A stretch of 49,093 nucleotides of DNA from a bacterium (GTDB lineage Bacteria > Calescibacteriota > Calescibacteriia > Calescibacteriales > Calescibacteriaceae): contig JAUQOU010000012.1 of the NCBI GenBank assembly GCA_030550715.1, positions 1 to 49,093 of the forward strand, given 5' to 3'. Below the pieces are notes generated by a model. It saw nothing but the letters and a program-made list of their open reading frames with translations. It did no database searches and was not told the origin of the DNA. Shown here in pieces: positions 1 to 7,823 of the stretch (within the stretch, counting starts at the first letter, position 1; every line of letters begins with the position of its first letter). The position numbers and the translations under genes are program-made.

Positions 1-837
1 ATTAATTTTGCCTTTTATATTCTCAAATCCAATGTCTGCGAGATACGAACTTCTTGCTCTTGGTCCAACAAAAAAACTTTTGAAACCAAGTTTTCGGCAG
101 AAATCTTCTAATTCCTCCCATATAATTTGGTCTATTGGCGATACTTTCTGATTCCTCAGGAGAGATGGTTGAAAGTATTGTCCTATAACTATTATATCAC
201 ACATGGAGTATTTTTTGATTTTCTCTATGGTTTCAAGAAGTTCTTCTTTCTTTTCTCCTAAACCTACTATTATTGAGGTTTTTGTTATAAAACCTTTTTC
301 TTTTGCGTATCTGAGAAGGAAGAGGGATTTTTCAAAGTTTCCTTTTGGTCTGACTTTCGGGTATAGTGATGGTACGGTTTCTAAGTCGTGTGCGAAAACA
401 TCTGGTTTTGCCGAAAGTACTATATCTAAATTTTCAATTTTGTATTTGAGGTCAGGAGAAAGTATTTCAACTATCACTCCGAGTTTTTTGACTTCCAAGA
501 TGCATTTTGCGAGATGTTCAGCTCCCCCATCTTCTAAATCGTCTCTGTTTACAGATGTTAGAACAACATATTTTAAGTTCATCTCTTGAACTGCCTTTTT
601 GAGGTTCGTTATCTCTTGCGGGTCGGGTGGAGGGGGATTTTTCATTTTTGCGACAGCACAGAAAGAGCAATATCTTGTGCAGTATTTCCCAAGAAGTAGA
701 AATGTTGCTGTTTTTCTTTTACCGAAGCACTCCGAAATGTTTGGACATAACGACTCCTCACAAACAGTAAACAACCTGTACTTTCTCAAAATCTTTTTTA
801 TCTCATGTGTAGCAGATAAATTTACTTTCGGTTTCAT
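1..837 (-). CDS. lipA: Lipoyl synthase (radical SAM), C-terminal end beyond window
   Basis: Read on the minus strand from the ATG at 837, 279 codons stay open to the window edge, so only the last few residues are missing. Near the N-terminus is CEESLCPNISEC (the CX4CX5C auxiliary cluster motif of LipA), followed by CTRYCSFC (the CX3CX2C radical SAM motif). RARSSYLAD near the end matches the conserved RSSY motif that ligates the auxiliary cluster. The family inserts two sulfurs into octanoyl chains on lipoyl-dependent proteins such as pyruvate dehydrogenase E2 and GcvH, in the cytoplasm. The gene is divergent from the GH5 gene, with 63 bp between starts. No Shine-Dalgarno is visible upstream of 837. 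Confidence 0.95.
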   Translation of the reverse strand, partial: MKPKVNLSATHEIKKILRKYRLFTVCEESLCPNISECFGKRKTATFLLLGKYCTRYCSFCAVAKMKNPPPPDPQEITNLKKAVQEMNLKYVVLTSVNRDDLEDGGAEHLAKCILEVKKLGVIVEILSPDLKYKIENLDIVLSAKPDVFAHDLETVPSLYPKVRPKGNFEKSLFLLRYAKEKGFITKTSIIVGLGEKKEELLETIEKIKKYSMCDIIVIGQYFQPSLLRNQKVSPIDQIIWEELEDFCRKLGFKSFFVGPRARSSYLADIGFENIKGKIN

Positions 838-885
838 ATTAATCAAAAACTGAAAAATTCTAATTTTTTTTTACAAAAAAATTAC

Positions 886-891
886 TAAAAT
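886..891 (+). promoter_or_regulatory. -10-like TAAAAT close to the GH5 start
   Basis: TAAAAT lies 9 bases before the ATG at 901 with no Shine-Dalgarno between. It fits the leaderless pattern seen at many starts in this window. No clear -35 box is visible. The region is very AT-rich, so a single match is weak evidence. Confidence 0.35.
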
Positions 892-900
892 TGGTAAAAA

Positions 901-3609
901 ATGATAACTCAAAAAATTATGAGAGAAAACTGCGGAAAAGCCATAATTATAGCTCTGGCTACCTCACTTTTTTTACTTCCAAGTTGCGGTAAAAGAGAAT
1001 ACAAATCTCAAAGATTATCAAAAGTTTCTGTTTGCTGTGTCGGACACGATGGAAGAGCTCACTGCCCTCCGCCGGAAAATTACAAAGAATTCTGTATTGA
1101 TTGGCTCCCTTATATCAAAGACCAAAAAGGAAGATATGTTTTTTTACACGGAGTAAATGTATCAGGTAGCAACAAATTTCCTGTCAACGAAGACCCTTGC
1201 ACTTTCACGGTTAACGGAGTTCCAACATATGTCGGAAAACCTTTCCCTCTTGATAAAGCAGATGAGTATTTCAGACAAATAAAGAACCTCGGATTCAACT
1301 CAATAAGGCTCATAATATCGTTTGAAGGAGTCATGCCAGAAAGTCCAGATAAAATAGATACAGAATACCTTGACTATATAGCAAAAATTGTTGAGAAAGC
1401 TTGGGAATATGATATTTATGTTCTTCTTGACTCTCACACAGATGCTGTTTTTTCAAGATTTCTCATATCTCGTTTCAACGATACCGAATCTCCAATCGTA
1501 AAACAAATAAGAAATCTTCTGAGTATAGGTTTAGGTGGAGTGGGTGGACTCGGAGGAGTTTTGCCAATAGCAGAGTTTATAGGTGCTCTTGTACCAAATC
1601 CCGGAAAAAATAAATGTATGGGCAGAGATATAAACTCTCCTTATAATAATGCTGTCAGGGGCAATATGTTCCCTAAATGGGCTGTTCAGGCTATATTCCC
1701 TGAAAGAGACCTTGATTCTCCTCTTTGGGGATACCCAAGAATAATTTTCTTCCTCTACAATTTTATAAGGAAAGATGAAAACTGGGAAAAAATAGTTAGA
1801 GTCGTAAAAAAGTTTGACAAAAATATAGGTAAACAACTAGATAAAGATCAAGAAGGAAGGTATGCTATTCGTGATACTATTTTGGATTTTTTGGGTGAAG
1901 GTCTCAAGAACTTTCCTATCCCTATAACTGATCTTTCTCCCGAAGATATAATAAGGCAAACAACAGATATGCTTCCTTTCACGAACTGGGGAGTAAATGT
2001 TATAACCTCATTAGATGTTCAGAGAGCTTGGGCTGCATTTTTTGCGGGAAAAGATGCTTATCCAGAACTTAAAATCTGCCCTAAGGATGAATGTAACGAA
2101 CCTAAAGAATATATCAACATTCAAGAATATCTTCAATCTGCATACGAGAAGATGTGGAGAGAGATAGCGAAAAGAGTTAAAGATTATCCGAATGTTTTAG
2201 GATACGACCTTATGAACGAACCGAGCGGATTTTTCCTTATTTTAACTCTCGCAGCTGCCTACTTGCAATTGGGTTCAAAGCAAGGAGTTGTGAATATACT
2301 TAACTCAATTTTCGCTGATGAGCAGTTTTCAAGAGACCTTGTTGATATTCTCTCAGGTGTTGGGATTTTGCCACCAGTTGAAGAAGAAAACAGAGATGAG
2401 ATAAAACGGGTTTGGGGATTTGACAAGGCGAACCTTTTAGCTATACTCGGATTAAACTATGGTTTCAACAGAAATTATCTACTACCTTTCCACGAGAGGA
2501 TGGGCAAAGCTATTCTGGAAGAAGATAACGATGCCATTATTTTTGTTGAACCTACAATATCTTCACTTGAAGCACTTTTATTTTTTGTTTCAGGAGCTAA
2601 TCCAGGTGAAACTTATTTTGACCTACCGTATTACAGACCAGACCTCGCACAGGTTGTTTATGCTCCTCACTGGTACGCAGATATATATCCTTTTCCCGGC
2701 TTTAACTCTCCTTATAGGGTTTTCAATATTTCCGAAAAAAGAAGAAAGGCAAGCGAATATAGAAATTCAATTTATGGTATGATTTCTTCTGCAAGAAAGT
2801 ATATGGGAAGTATTCCTGCTGTTCTTGGTGAGTTCGGAACATACTTTTCTCTCTCAACAACAAACGTTTCGTTTTTTCTTGGAACATACAGAACGGCGGA
2901 AGGTGAACCTGTTGATAACATCTGGCAGGGAGCTGTTGAGAATGCGAGGAATGAGAACTTTATAATACCCAAATTAATTCTTAACGATTACTACGAGGCA
3001 TTAGATGAACTCTTTCAATCAAGGATTCTATGGTGCTGGTCTTGGGAGAATAACGATTGGAGAGGTGAGGGATGGAATGCGGAAAATTTCTCTATTGTTG
3101 AGCCAGTTCCAGCTGAAAAATGCAAAGGCATAAAATCAGTTAGCTGTGAAGGAGACCCATACATAGCAAAGATAGATAAAAACACATATCTTGTCCCAAG
3201 AGTATACGAGATATATTCTCGTCCATACCCGAGATTTTTAGCGGGCAAACCTAAATCTATGAGATTTTTCACGAAATATCACTACTTTGACCCAGATAAA
3301 GGAATTTTAAATCCGGTTGGAGAGTTCGTCCTTGAATACGATAGCAAAGAAACAGATGAGCCAACGGAAATTTTTATCCCTTACTACATATATTATCCTG
3401 ATGGGTTTTTCGTTTGGGTGTCCGATGGATATGTTGTATATGACCACAAAAATTTCAGGTTATACTGGTATAACGAAGCAGACCAGCCGGGATTTACTCA
3501 CAAAATAATTATAAGGGGTCCAATAATAACAGACGGAAAAGGAGAGCCATTTGATGATTGGGACTACTTTATAAAGGAAGATGTTATAATTTCAAGAAAG
3601 AAGAAATAA
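901..3609 (+). CDS. GH5 family endoglycoceramidase-like lipoprotein
   Basis: 902 aa. The N-terminus has a hydrophobic stretch (residues 13-26) and a lipobox ending at Cys29 (LPSC), so export and lipidation are likely. GH5 hallmarks follow: FLHGVNVSGSNKF, then the beta-strand with LLDSHTDAVFSRF, the acid/base motif DLMNEPSGF (Glu440), YAPHWYADIY, and the nucleophile motif VLGEFG (Glu644). A beta-sandwich-like C-terminal domain starts near RPYPRFLAG, as in endoglycosylceramidases and related GH5 enzymes. Those enzymes cleave the glycan from glycosphingolipids, but some relatives are galactanases or glucosidases, so the substrate is uncertain. A large insert between residues about 200 and 420 makes it longer than usual. 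It is first of three co-directional genes with an outer-membrane barrel and a second lipoprotein. Confidence 0.82.
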   Translation: MITQKIMRENCGKAIIIALATSLFLLPSCGKREYKSQRLSKVSVCCVGHDGRAHCPPPENYKEFCIDWLPYIKDQKGRYVFLHGVNVSGSNKFPVNEDPCTFTVNGVPTYVGKPFPLDKADEYFRQIKNLGFNSIRLIISFEGVMPESPDKIDTEYLDYIAKIVEKAWEYDIYVLLDSHTDAVFSRFLISRFNDTESPIVKQIRNLLSIGLGGVGGLGGVLPIAEFIGALVPNPGKNKCMGRDINSPYNNAVRGNMFPKWAVQAIFPERDLDSPLWGYPRIIFFLYNFIRKDENWEKIVRVVKKFDKNIGKQLDKDQEGRYAIRDTILDFLGEGLKNFPIPITDLSPEDIIRQTTDMLPFTNWGVNVITSLDVQRAWAAFFAGKDAYPELKICPKDECNEPKEYINIQEYLQSAYEKMWREIAKRVKDYPNVLGYDLMNEPSGFFLILTLAAAYLQLGSKQGVVNILNSIFADEQFSRDLVDILSGVGILPPVEEENRDEIKRVWGFDKANLLAILGLNYGFNRNYLLPFHERMGKAILEEDNDAIIFVEPTISSLEALLFFVSGANPGETYFDLPYYRPDLAQVVYAPHWYADIYPFPGFNSPYRVFNISEKRRKASEYRNSIYGMISSARKYMGSIPAVLGEFGTYFSLSTTNVSFFLGTYRTAEGEPVDNIWQGAVENARNENFIIPKLILNDYYEALDELFQSRILWCWSWENNDWRGEGWNAENFSIVEPVPAEKCKGIKSVSCEGDPYIAKIDKNTYLVPRVYEIYSRPYPRFLAGKPKSMRFFTKYHYFDPDKGILNPVGEFVLEYDSKETDEPTEIFIPYYIYYPDGFFVWVSDGYVVYDHKNFRLYWYNEADQPGFTHKIIIRGPIITDGKGEPFDDWDYFIKEDVIISRKKK

Positions 3610-3646
3610 AAATTTTTTGACTTTTTTAAAGGTTTTGGGGGTGATT

Positions 3647-5041
3647 ATGATGGGGGAAGGAAAAAAGAACAGAGATAAGTTGAGAAAGAAAGCAAGAAAG
3701 GAACGATTTTTGAGCGAGATTTTGCTTCCCTTTTTTGTTTTAACTTCCTTTCTATACGCAGTTGATGGTTTGACCGAGGAAAAGAGGTTTGATTTTTCGG
3801 GTTATTTTCAGAACTTTCTGATTTTCAAAACAGATAGAGATTTTGAGAGAACACCAGCATTTTATGAGCCATGGGGACAAACCGCGGGAGTCCTCGGAAC
3901 ATACGCAGAACCAAAATTCTCTTTCATCTCAGGAGAAAATAAGCTCTTTGCGCTTGAATTTCTTCTGGGATTTAATATATGGAGCAGGAACTTCAATATC
4001 GGAAGACCAGACGCCCAAGCGGGGAGACAGATTTTCATTTTCGCCAGACAGTTATACTCAGACCTAATTTTATCTGGGTTTAATGTGAAAGCTGGATACC
4101 AATATTTCTCCGATCCTATTGCAATTTTTGTGAGACACTGGGTTGGAGGAGTTAGGTTTGAGAAAGAAAATTTACAGCTGTTCTTTGGTCAGATCCCAGA
4201 CCAGACATACGAAGGAATTGAACTTTTTGCAAATAACTTTATAAACGACACTTACATTTTCTCAATAGCTTATGCGGGAGGAGGATTTTCAAGAAAAGAT
4301 ACGATTCCTTTTGCTGGCAAGGGTTTCTTCGGAGGAATCTACAACCTTTTTGATAATTCCATCGTGAGAAAACCTTCTTTTGTTTCAACTCTTGTTGTTG
4401 GATATGTTTTTGATTCAGATGATTTTTATTTCGTAGGAGGAGTGGCAGGTCAGGGAGGAGTTCTCGCAAAAAGCTCTTTTGGTCTTGAAAACGAACTACA
4501 TCTTGCAGGCGCTGTCCAGCTATCATTGGCGAAAAAAGGCAAAAGCAAATTCGGAGCAGATTTGATGCTTCTTAGCCCAGATAACCCTTCTTACAGAGAT
4601 GGAGTTAACTTTGGTTTCGTGTATTCAGGAAAATCAATGAGCAGAACTCTACTTCTCACAGAAGACGAAATTATCTTCAAGTCAGATAATCTTGACCTTA
4701 ATATGGCTGAGGTCTTCTCTCAGTTCAGATTGATGAGAGCTGGATTTTTCGTTCCTGATGTATGGTTTGAATTGCCCTTTGGAGAGAATTTCAAAATCAC
4801 TCCTGTTTTGGGGGTAGGACTGACTTTATCTGGTGAGAACTCTCTGAAATCAAACTTTATCGGTTTAGAAGGAGATTTGATTTTCAGTTATGTGCTTGGG
4901 CAAGATGTAAGGTTCGATTTCGGAAATATATTTTTTGTTCCGGGAAGAGCGTCAGCAAGCTTTACGAGTAGAATCAATCCATCGGGAGATATTCGTCTAT
5001 TCATATACTCCGCTGAATTCTCTCTCAAATTTTTCTTCTGA
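3647..5041 (+). CDS. Outer-membrane beta-barrel (porin-like) protein
   Basis: About 464 aa from the ATG at 3647. A TTG at 3617 would extend it, but the G-rich GGGGG at about 3637-3641 sits well as a ribosome binding site for 3647 or 3650. A basic N-terminal stretch precedes a hydrophobic segment (LLPFFVLTSFLYAV), consistent with a signal peptide. The rest is alternating polar/hydrophobic beta-strands rich in Gly, Phe and Tyr, ending in KFFF; a terminal Phe is typical of BamA-assembled barrels. I do not recognise a specific porin family. It begins 37 bp after the GH5 gene, so it may import or secrete the products or substrates of that enzyme (inference). Confidence 0.72.
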   Translation: MMGEGKKNRDKLRKKARKERFLSEILLPFFVLTSFLYAVDGLTEEKRFDFSGYFQNFLIFKTDRDFERTPAFYEPWGQTAGVLGTYAEPKFSFISGENKLFALEFLLGFNIWSRNFNIGRPDAQAGRQIFIFARQLYSDLILSGFNVKAGYQYFSDPIAIFVRHWVGGVRFEKENLQLFFGQIPDQTYEGIELFANNFINDTYIFSIAYAGGGFSRKDTIPFAGKGFFGGIYNLFDNSIVRKPSFVSTLVVGYVFDSDDFYFVGGVAGQGGVLAKSSFGLENELHLAGAVQLSLAKKGKSKFGADLMLLSPDNPSYRDGVNFGFVYSGKSMSRTLLLTEDEIIFKSDNLDLNMAEVFSQFRLMRAGFFVPDVWFELPFGENFKITPVLGVGLTLSGENSLKSNFIGLEGDLIFSYVLGQDVRFDFGNIFFVPGRASASFTSRINPSGDIRLFIYSAEFSLKFFF

Positions 5042-5054
5042 TTAATTTTTTCTT

Positions 5055-7070
5055 ATGCTTCCCCGTCATGAACTTAAAATATTTTTTACCCTTTTGTTTG
5101 CATTTGTTTTTCAGGGATGCAATATATTCAGGGAAGTAAAAGAAGCTTTTGATCTGCTCAAAAGATTTGAAGTTTCAGAGCAACCTTACCCATCAGAAAA
5201 AAAAACAGGAAAGTTTTCACTTGAAGTTTCTGAAAAAAAGGAAAACGGAAATCTGAAGATATGGAAGGTTTCAGGTAATTTAAAAGCAGATTTTCCATTC
5301 TCTGTATCTATTGCTTTCAACACTGGTTATTCCGAGCAAATTACATTTTTTATCCCGGGTATCTGGATGAAAGGAAACAGCTTTTCTCAAGATAAGGTTT
5401 ATTCTATTTTGAAGTCAAGGAAGTGGCTTTTCAGAGAAGATAGGATGCCAGTTCCTATGGTCTTTGCATTTGATGAGAAAACAAAAAAAGGCGTAGCTAT
5501 ATTGAAGATTCCCGCAAAATATGATTTCACCAGAGCTGAACACATAGATTCTTCTGACGAAAATATAATAGTTGATACAGATGTAGCTTCTCTTGGTTTT
5601 GATTATGATAAAAAGCAGATACTGATTGTTTTCCCGTTTGAAGAATATCCTATCTTTTACAGGAGAAAAATTTTGACTAATTTTATTCAGCTCAACCACA
5701 AAAAAGCATTCTACAAAGGTGAAAAGAAGATCGATTTTTATGTTATAGAGATTAGCGGATATGATTTTTCTGATGCGATTTTATACCTTTGGCAATTAGT
5801 TTATGATATATATAAAGAGAATTTTGTTTTTTCTTCTCCTCTATCTCCTGTGATTGAAAATAAAGAAAAACTTATAAACCTTCTTGGAAATCTGAAGCAT
5901 TTTTTCCAAAGATACTACTATGAGGGAGAGAAGATAGCTGGTTTTTACTCTTTTATTGTTCTTGAAACGGGGAGTGTTTTTGTCCCTTTTATTGAAGCAA
6001 GCTTTACAGGAATGGCGCTTATGAATGGAGCGAATGCTATACTTCTTGGAAAAAAATTAGGCGATGATACATTGATTGAAAAAGGCAGAAAGGTTTTGAT
6101 TTCATGGTCTAAAAATGGTAAGATCAACAAATTTTTCATAGATTGCTTTGATCCTTCTTCACAATCTCGTTGCGATCTTCCACCTGTATTTTTGAAAGAT
6201 GTTTTTTATACTCGCAGAGAGTTTGAGTCGCTTCTTGCTTTTTATCTTGCTTATAAATATGATGAAAGCTACTCAGATTTATTCAAGGAAGAATTTTTAT
6301 CTGGCGCAAGAGCTATGGTTGAACTGCAACGAGAAGATGGCTCTTTTGCGAGAGCGTATAGATTCTCAGGCGAGGTAGCTGATATTTCTCCTGCTGGGAC
6401 TTTATTTGCTGTTCCCGTTTTTCTCAAAGCATATGAGATAACACAAGATGAGAGATTTTTCAAATCTGCTTTGAGAGCTGGAGAATTTATATATCACCTT
6501 GTAGAGAATTTCTCATATTTCGGCTCAACAATAGATGCAAACAGTGAAGATAAAGAAGCATCAATGTGGGCTTTCATATCATGTTTTATGCTTTTCAGAG
6601 AACTAAAAGATAGCAGGTATTTTTTATGTGCGAAACGTGCTTTATATTCATCTTTGTGGTGGTTTTATCTATGGTCTGTTCCTTTTGAACCATCTCAAAC
6701 ATTTTTTAAAATCAATCTGAATACTCTCGGACTTTCAAGTGTCAGCGTTGAAAACATTCATATAGATGTGTATCTCTTTTTCTTTCCTAAAATGGTCTTG
6801 AGCTTTTCAGATTATCTGCAAGAACCTGAGAAAAAAAGATTGCAAGAGATGGTCTCCATGATGATAAATGCTGTATCTTCTTTAATCCCTTCTCCCAAAG
6901 GTGGCATAAAAGGAATCCCTTACGGTGTGGTTCCGGAGGTTATTCAGCAAACATGGTGGGACTATGGTTATGGTGGAAAAGGGGAGTTCAATATAACATC
7001 TGCTACGGGATGGACAGTTGCCAGCTCAATTTTAGCTCTATCTCAATTTGCTTACGATATTGATTTTTGA
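5055..7070 (+). CDS. Putative lipoprotein with helical-barrel glycosidase/lyase-like domain
   Basis: 671 aa. Signal peptide LKIFFTLLFAFVFQGC with the lipobox Cys near residue 22. Residues about 25-270 are beta-rich (YSEQITFFIPGIW and similar). The C-terminal half (about 280-671) is helical, with repeated motifs such as LQREDGSFARAYRF, SALRAGEFIYHLVE, EASMWAFISCFMLF and QQTWWDYGYGGKG, resembling (alpha/alpha)6 barrels of glycoside hydrolases and polysaccharide lyases. I cannot name the family. It follows the barrel gene by 13 bp and has no Shine-Dalgarno, so it is probably translated within the same transcript. The neighbours suggest carbohydrate or glycolipid processing at the cell surface (inference). 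Confidence 0.6.
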   Translation: MLPRHELKIFFTLLFAFVFQGCNIFREVKEAFDLLKRFEVSEQPYPSEKKTGKFSLEVSEKKENGNLKIWKVSGNLKADFPFSVSIAFNTGYSEQITFFIPGIWMKGNSFSQDKVYSILKSRKWLFREDRMPVPMVFAFDEKTKKGVAILKIPAKYDFTRAEHIDSSDENIIVDTDVASLGFDYDKKQILIVFPFEEYPIFYRRKILTNFIQLNHKKAFYKGEKKIDFYVIEISGYDFSDAILYLWQLVYDIYKENFVFSSPLSPVIENKEKLINLLGNLKHFFQRYYYEGEKIAGFYSFIVLETGSVFVPFIEASFTGMALMNGANAILLGKKLGDDTLIEKGRKVLISWSKNGKINKFFIDCFDPSSQSRCDLPPVFLKDVFYTRREFESLLAFYLAYKYDESYSDLFKEEFLSGARAMVELQREDGSFARAYRFSGEVADISPAGTLFAVPVFLKAYEITQDERFFKSALRAGEFIYHLVENFSYFGSTIDANSEDKEASMWAFISCFMLFRELKDSRYFLCAKRALYSSLWWFYLWSVPFEPSQTFFKINLNTLGLSSVSVENIHIDVYLFFFPKMVLSFSDYLQEPEKKRLQEMVSMMINAVSSLIPSPKGGIKGIPYGVVPEVIQQTWWDYGYGGKGEFNITSATGWTVASSILALSQFAYDIDF

Positions 7071-7071
7071 C

Positions 7072-7116
7072 GTTTTCTCAATACTCTCTCAAAAATACCA
7101 AAGTTATGAGAAAAAC
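7072..7116. repeat. Imperfect inverted repeat downstream of the lipoprotein gene
   Basis: GTTTTCTCA (7072-7080) pairs with TGAGAAAAAC (7107-7116) with one bulged base and a 26-base loop. There is no following T-tract. It could be a weak transcript-end structure or an operator upstream of the next gene. Confidence 0.25.
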
Positions 7117-7150
7117 AAATGTGTGAAGAAATTTTTAAATTTATATTGCT

Positions 7151-7798
7151 ATGCAAAAATATATAGAGGTTGAGTTTTTTCATGATGTTCTTTGTGCGTG
7201 GTGTTATGCTATTTCTCCAAGAGTGAGAAGGTTAGCAGATGAGTTTCCCATAAAGGTTATTCATAGGGCGTTTGCTCTTGCTCCTACTCCCGAATCAATA
7301 GAACAGATATTCGGCTCAAAAGAAAATGGTAAAAGAGAGATTTTATCTCACTGGCGCGCTGCTAACATGAACGATGATGAACACAGAATAAACGCTGACC
7401 TTATGGAAAAAAGAGAGTTTGACTATCCGTATTCTCTTCCAGGGCTTATTGCATGCAAAGCTGCCGAAGTTGTCGGAGGTCAAGATGCTCACTGGGATAT
7501 TTTTGATAGAATCCAGAAAGCTCATCTTACAGAGTGTCTGAACATAGCTGACTTTGAGGTTCTTCTGATGTGTGCAAAAGATGTCGGACTTGACCTGAAA
7601 AAATGGATAGACGCCTTCACAGATAGATCAACTCTTGAACTTTTAATATATGACCTTCAAAAAGCCGAAGATTATGCGATAACGGGAGTTCCAACTCTTG
7701 TTGCTTCCAGAAAACACAGATTAGTAGGCGCTCAAAAATATGATGTTTTGAAAAATTGGATACAGGATGTCATCAAGCAGGAAGGAATAAAATTTTGA
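7151..7798 (+). CDS. DsbA/FrnE-family thiol oxidoreductase
   Basis: 215 aa, no signal peptide, so cytoplasmic. The N-terminus has EVEFFHDVLCAWCYAISP, with a CXXC redox pair at Cys15/Cys18 in the thioredoxin-like first strand-helix unit. A cis-proline motif (ITGVPTLV) lies near the C-terminus, with helical insert between, as in the DsbA-like subfamily that includes FrnE and 2-hydroxychromene-2-carboxylate isomerase. FrnE-type members are disulfide oxidoreductases linked to oxidative stress; the substrate here is unknown. No Shine-Dalgarno precedes the ATG; an AT-rich TTTAAATTTATATT is directly upstream. Convergent with priA, with a 25-bp gap. Confidence 0.85.
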   Translation: MQKYIEVEFFHDVLCAWCYAISPRVRRLADEFPIKVIHRAFALAPTPESIEQIFGSKENGKREILSHWRAANMNDDEHRINADLMEKREFDYPYSLPGLIACKAAEVVGGQDAHWDIFDRIQKAHLTECLNIADFEVLLMCAKDVGLDLKKWIDAFTDRSTLELLIYDLQKAEDYAITGVPTLVASRKHRLVGAQKYDVLKNWIQDVIKQEGIKF

Positions 7799-7823
7799 AT
7801 TTCAATACCTTTTCAGCCCAATT

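Noticed and set aside
203-853. Two plus-strand frames over the left end
   Set aside because: They are antisense to lipA, whose Cys motifs and RSSY motif are unmistakable on the minus strand.
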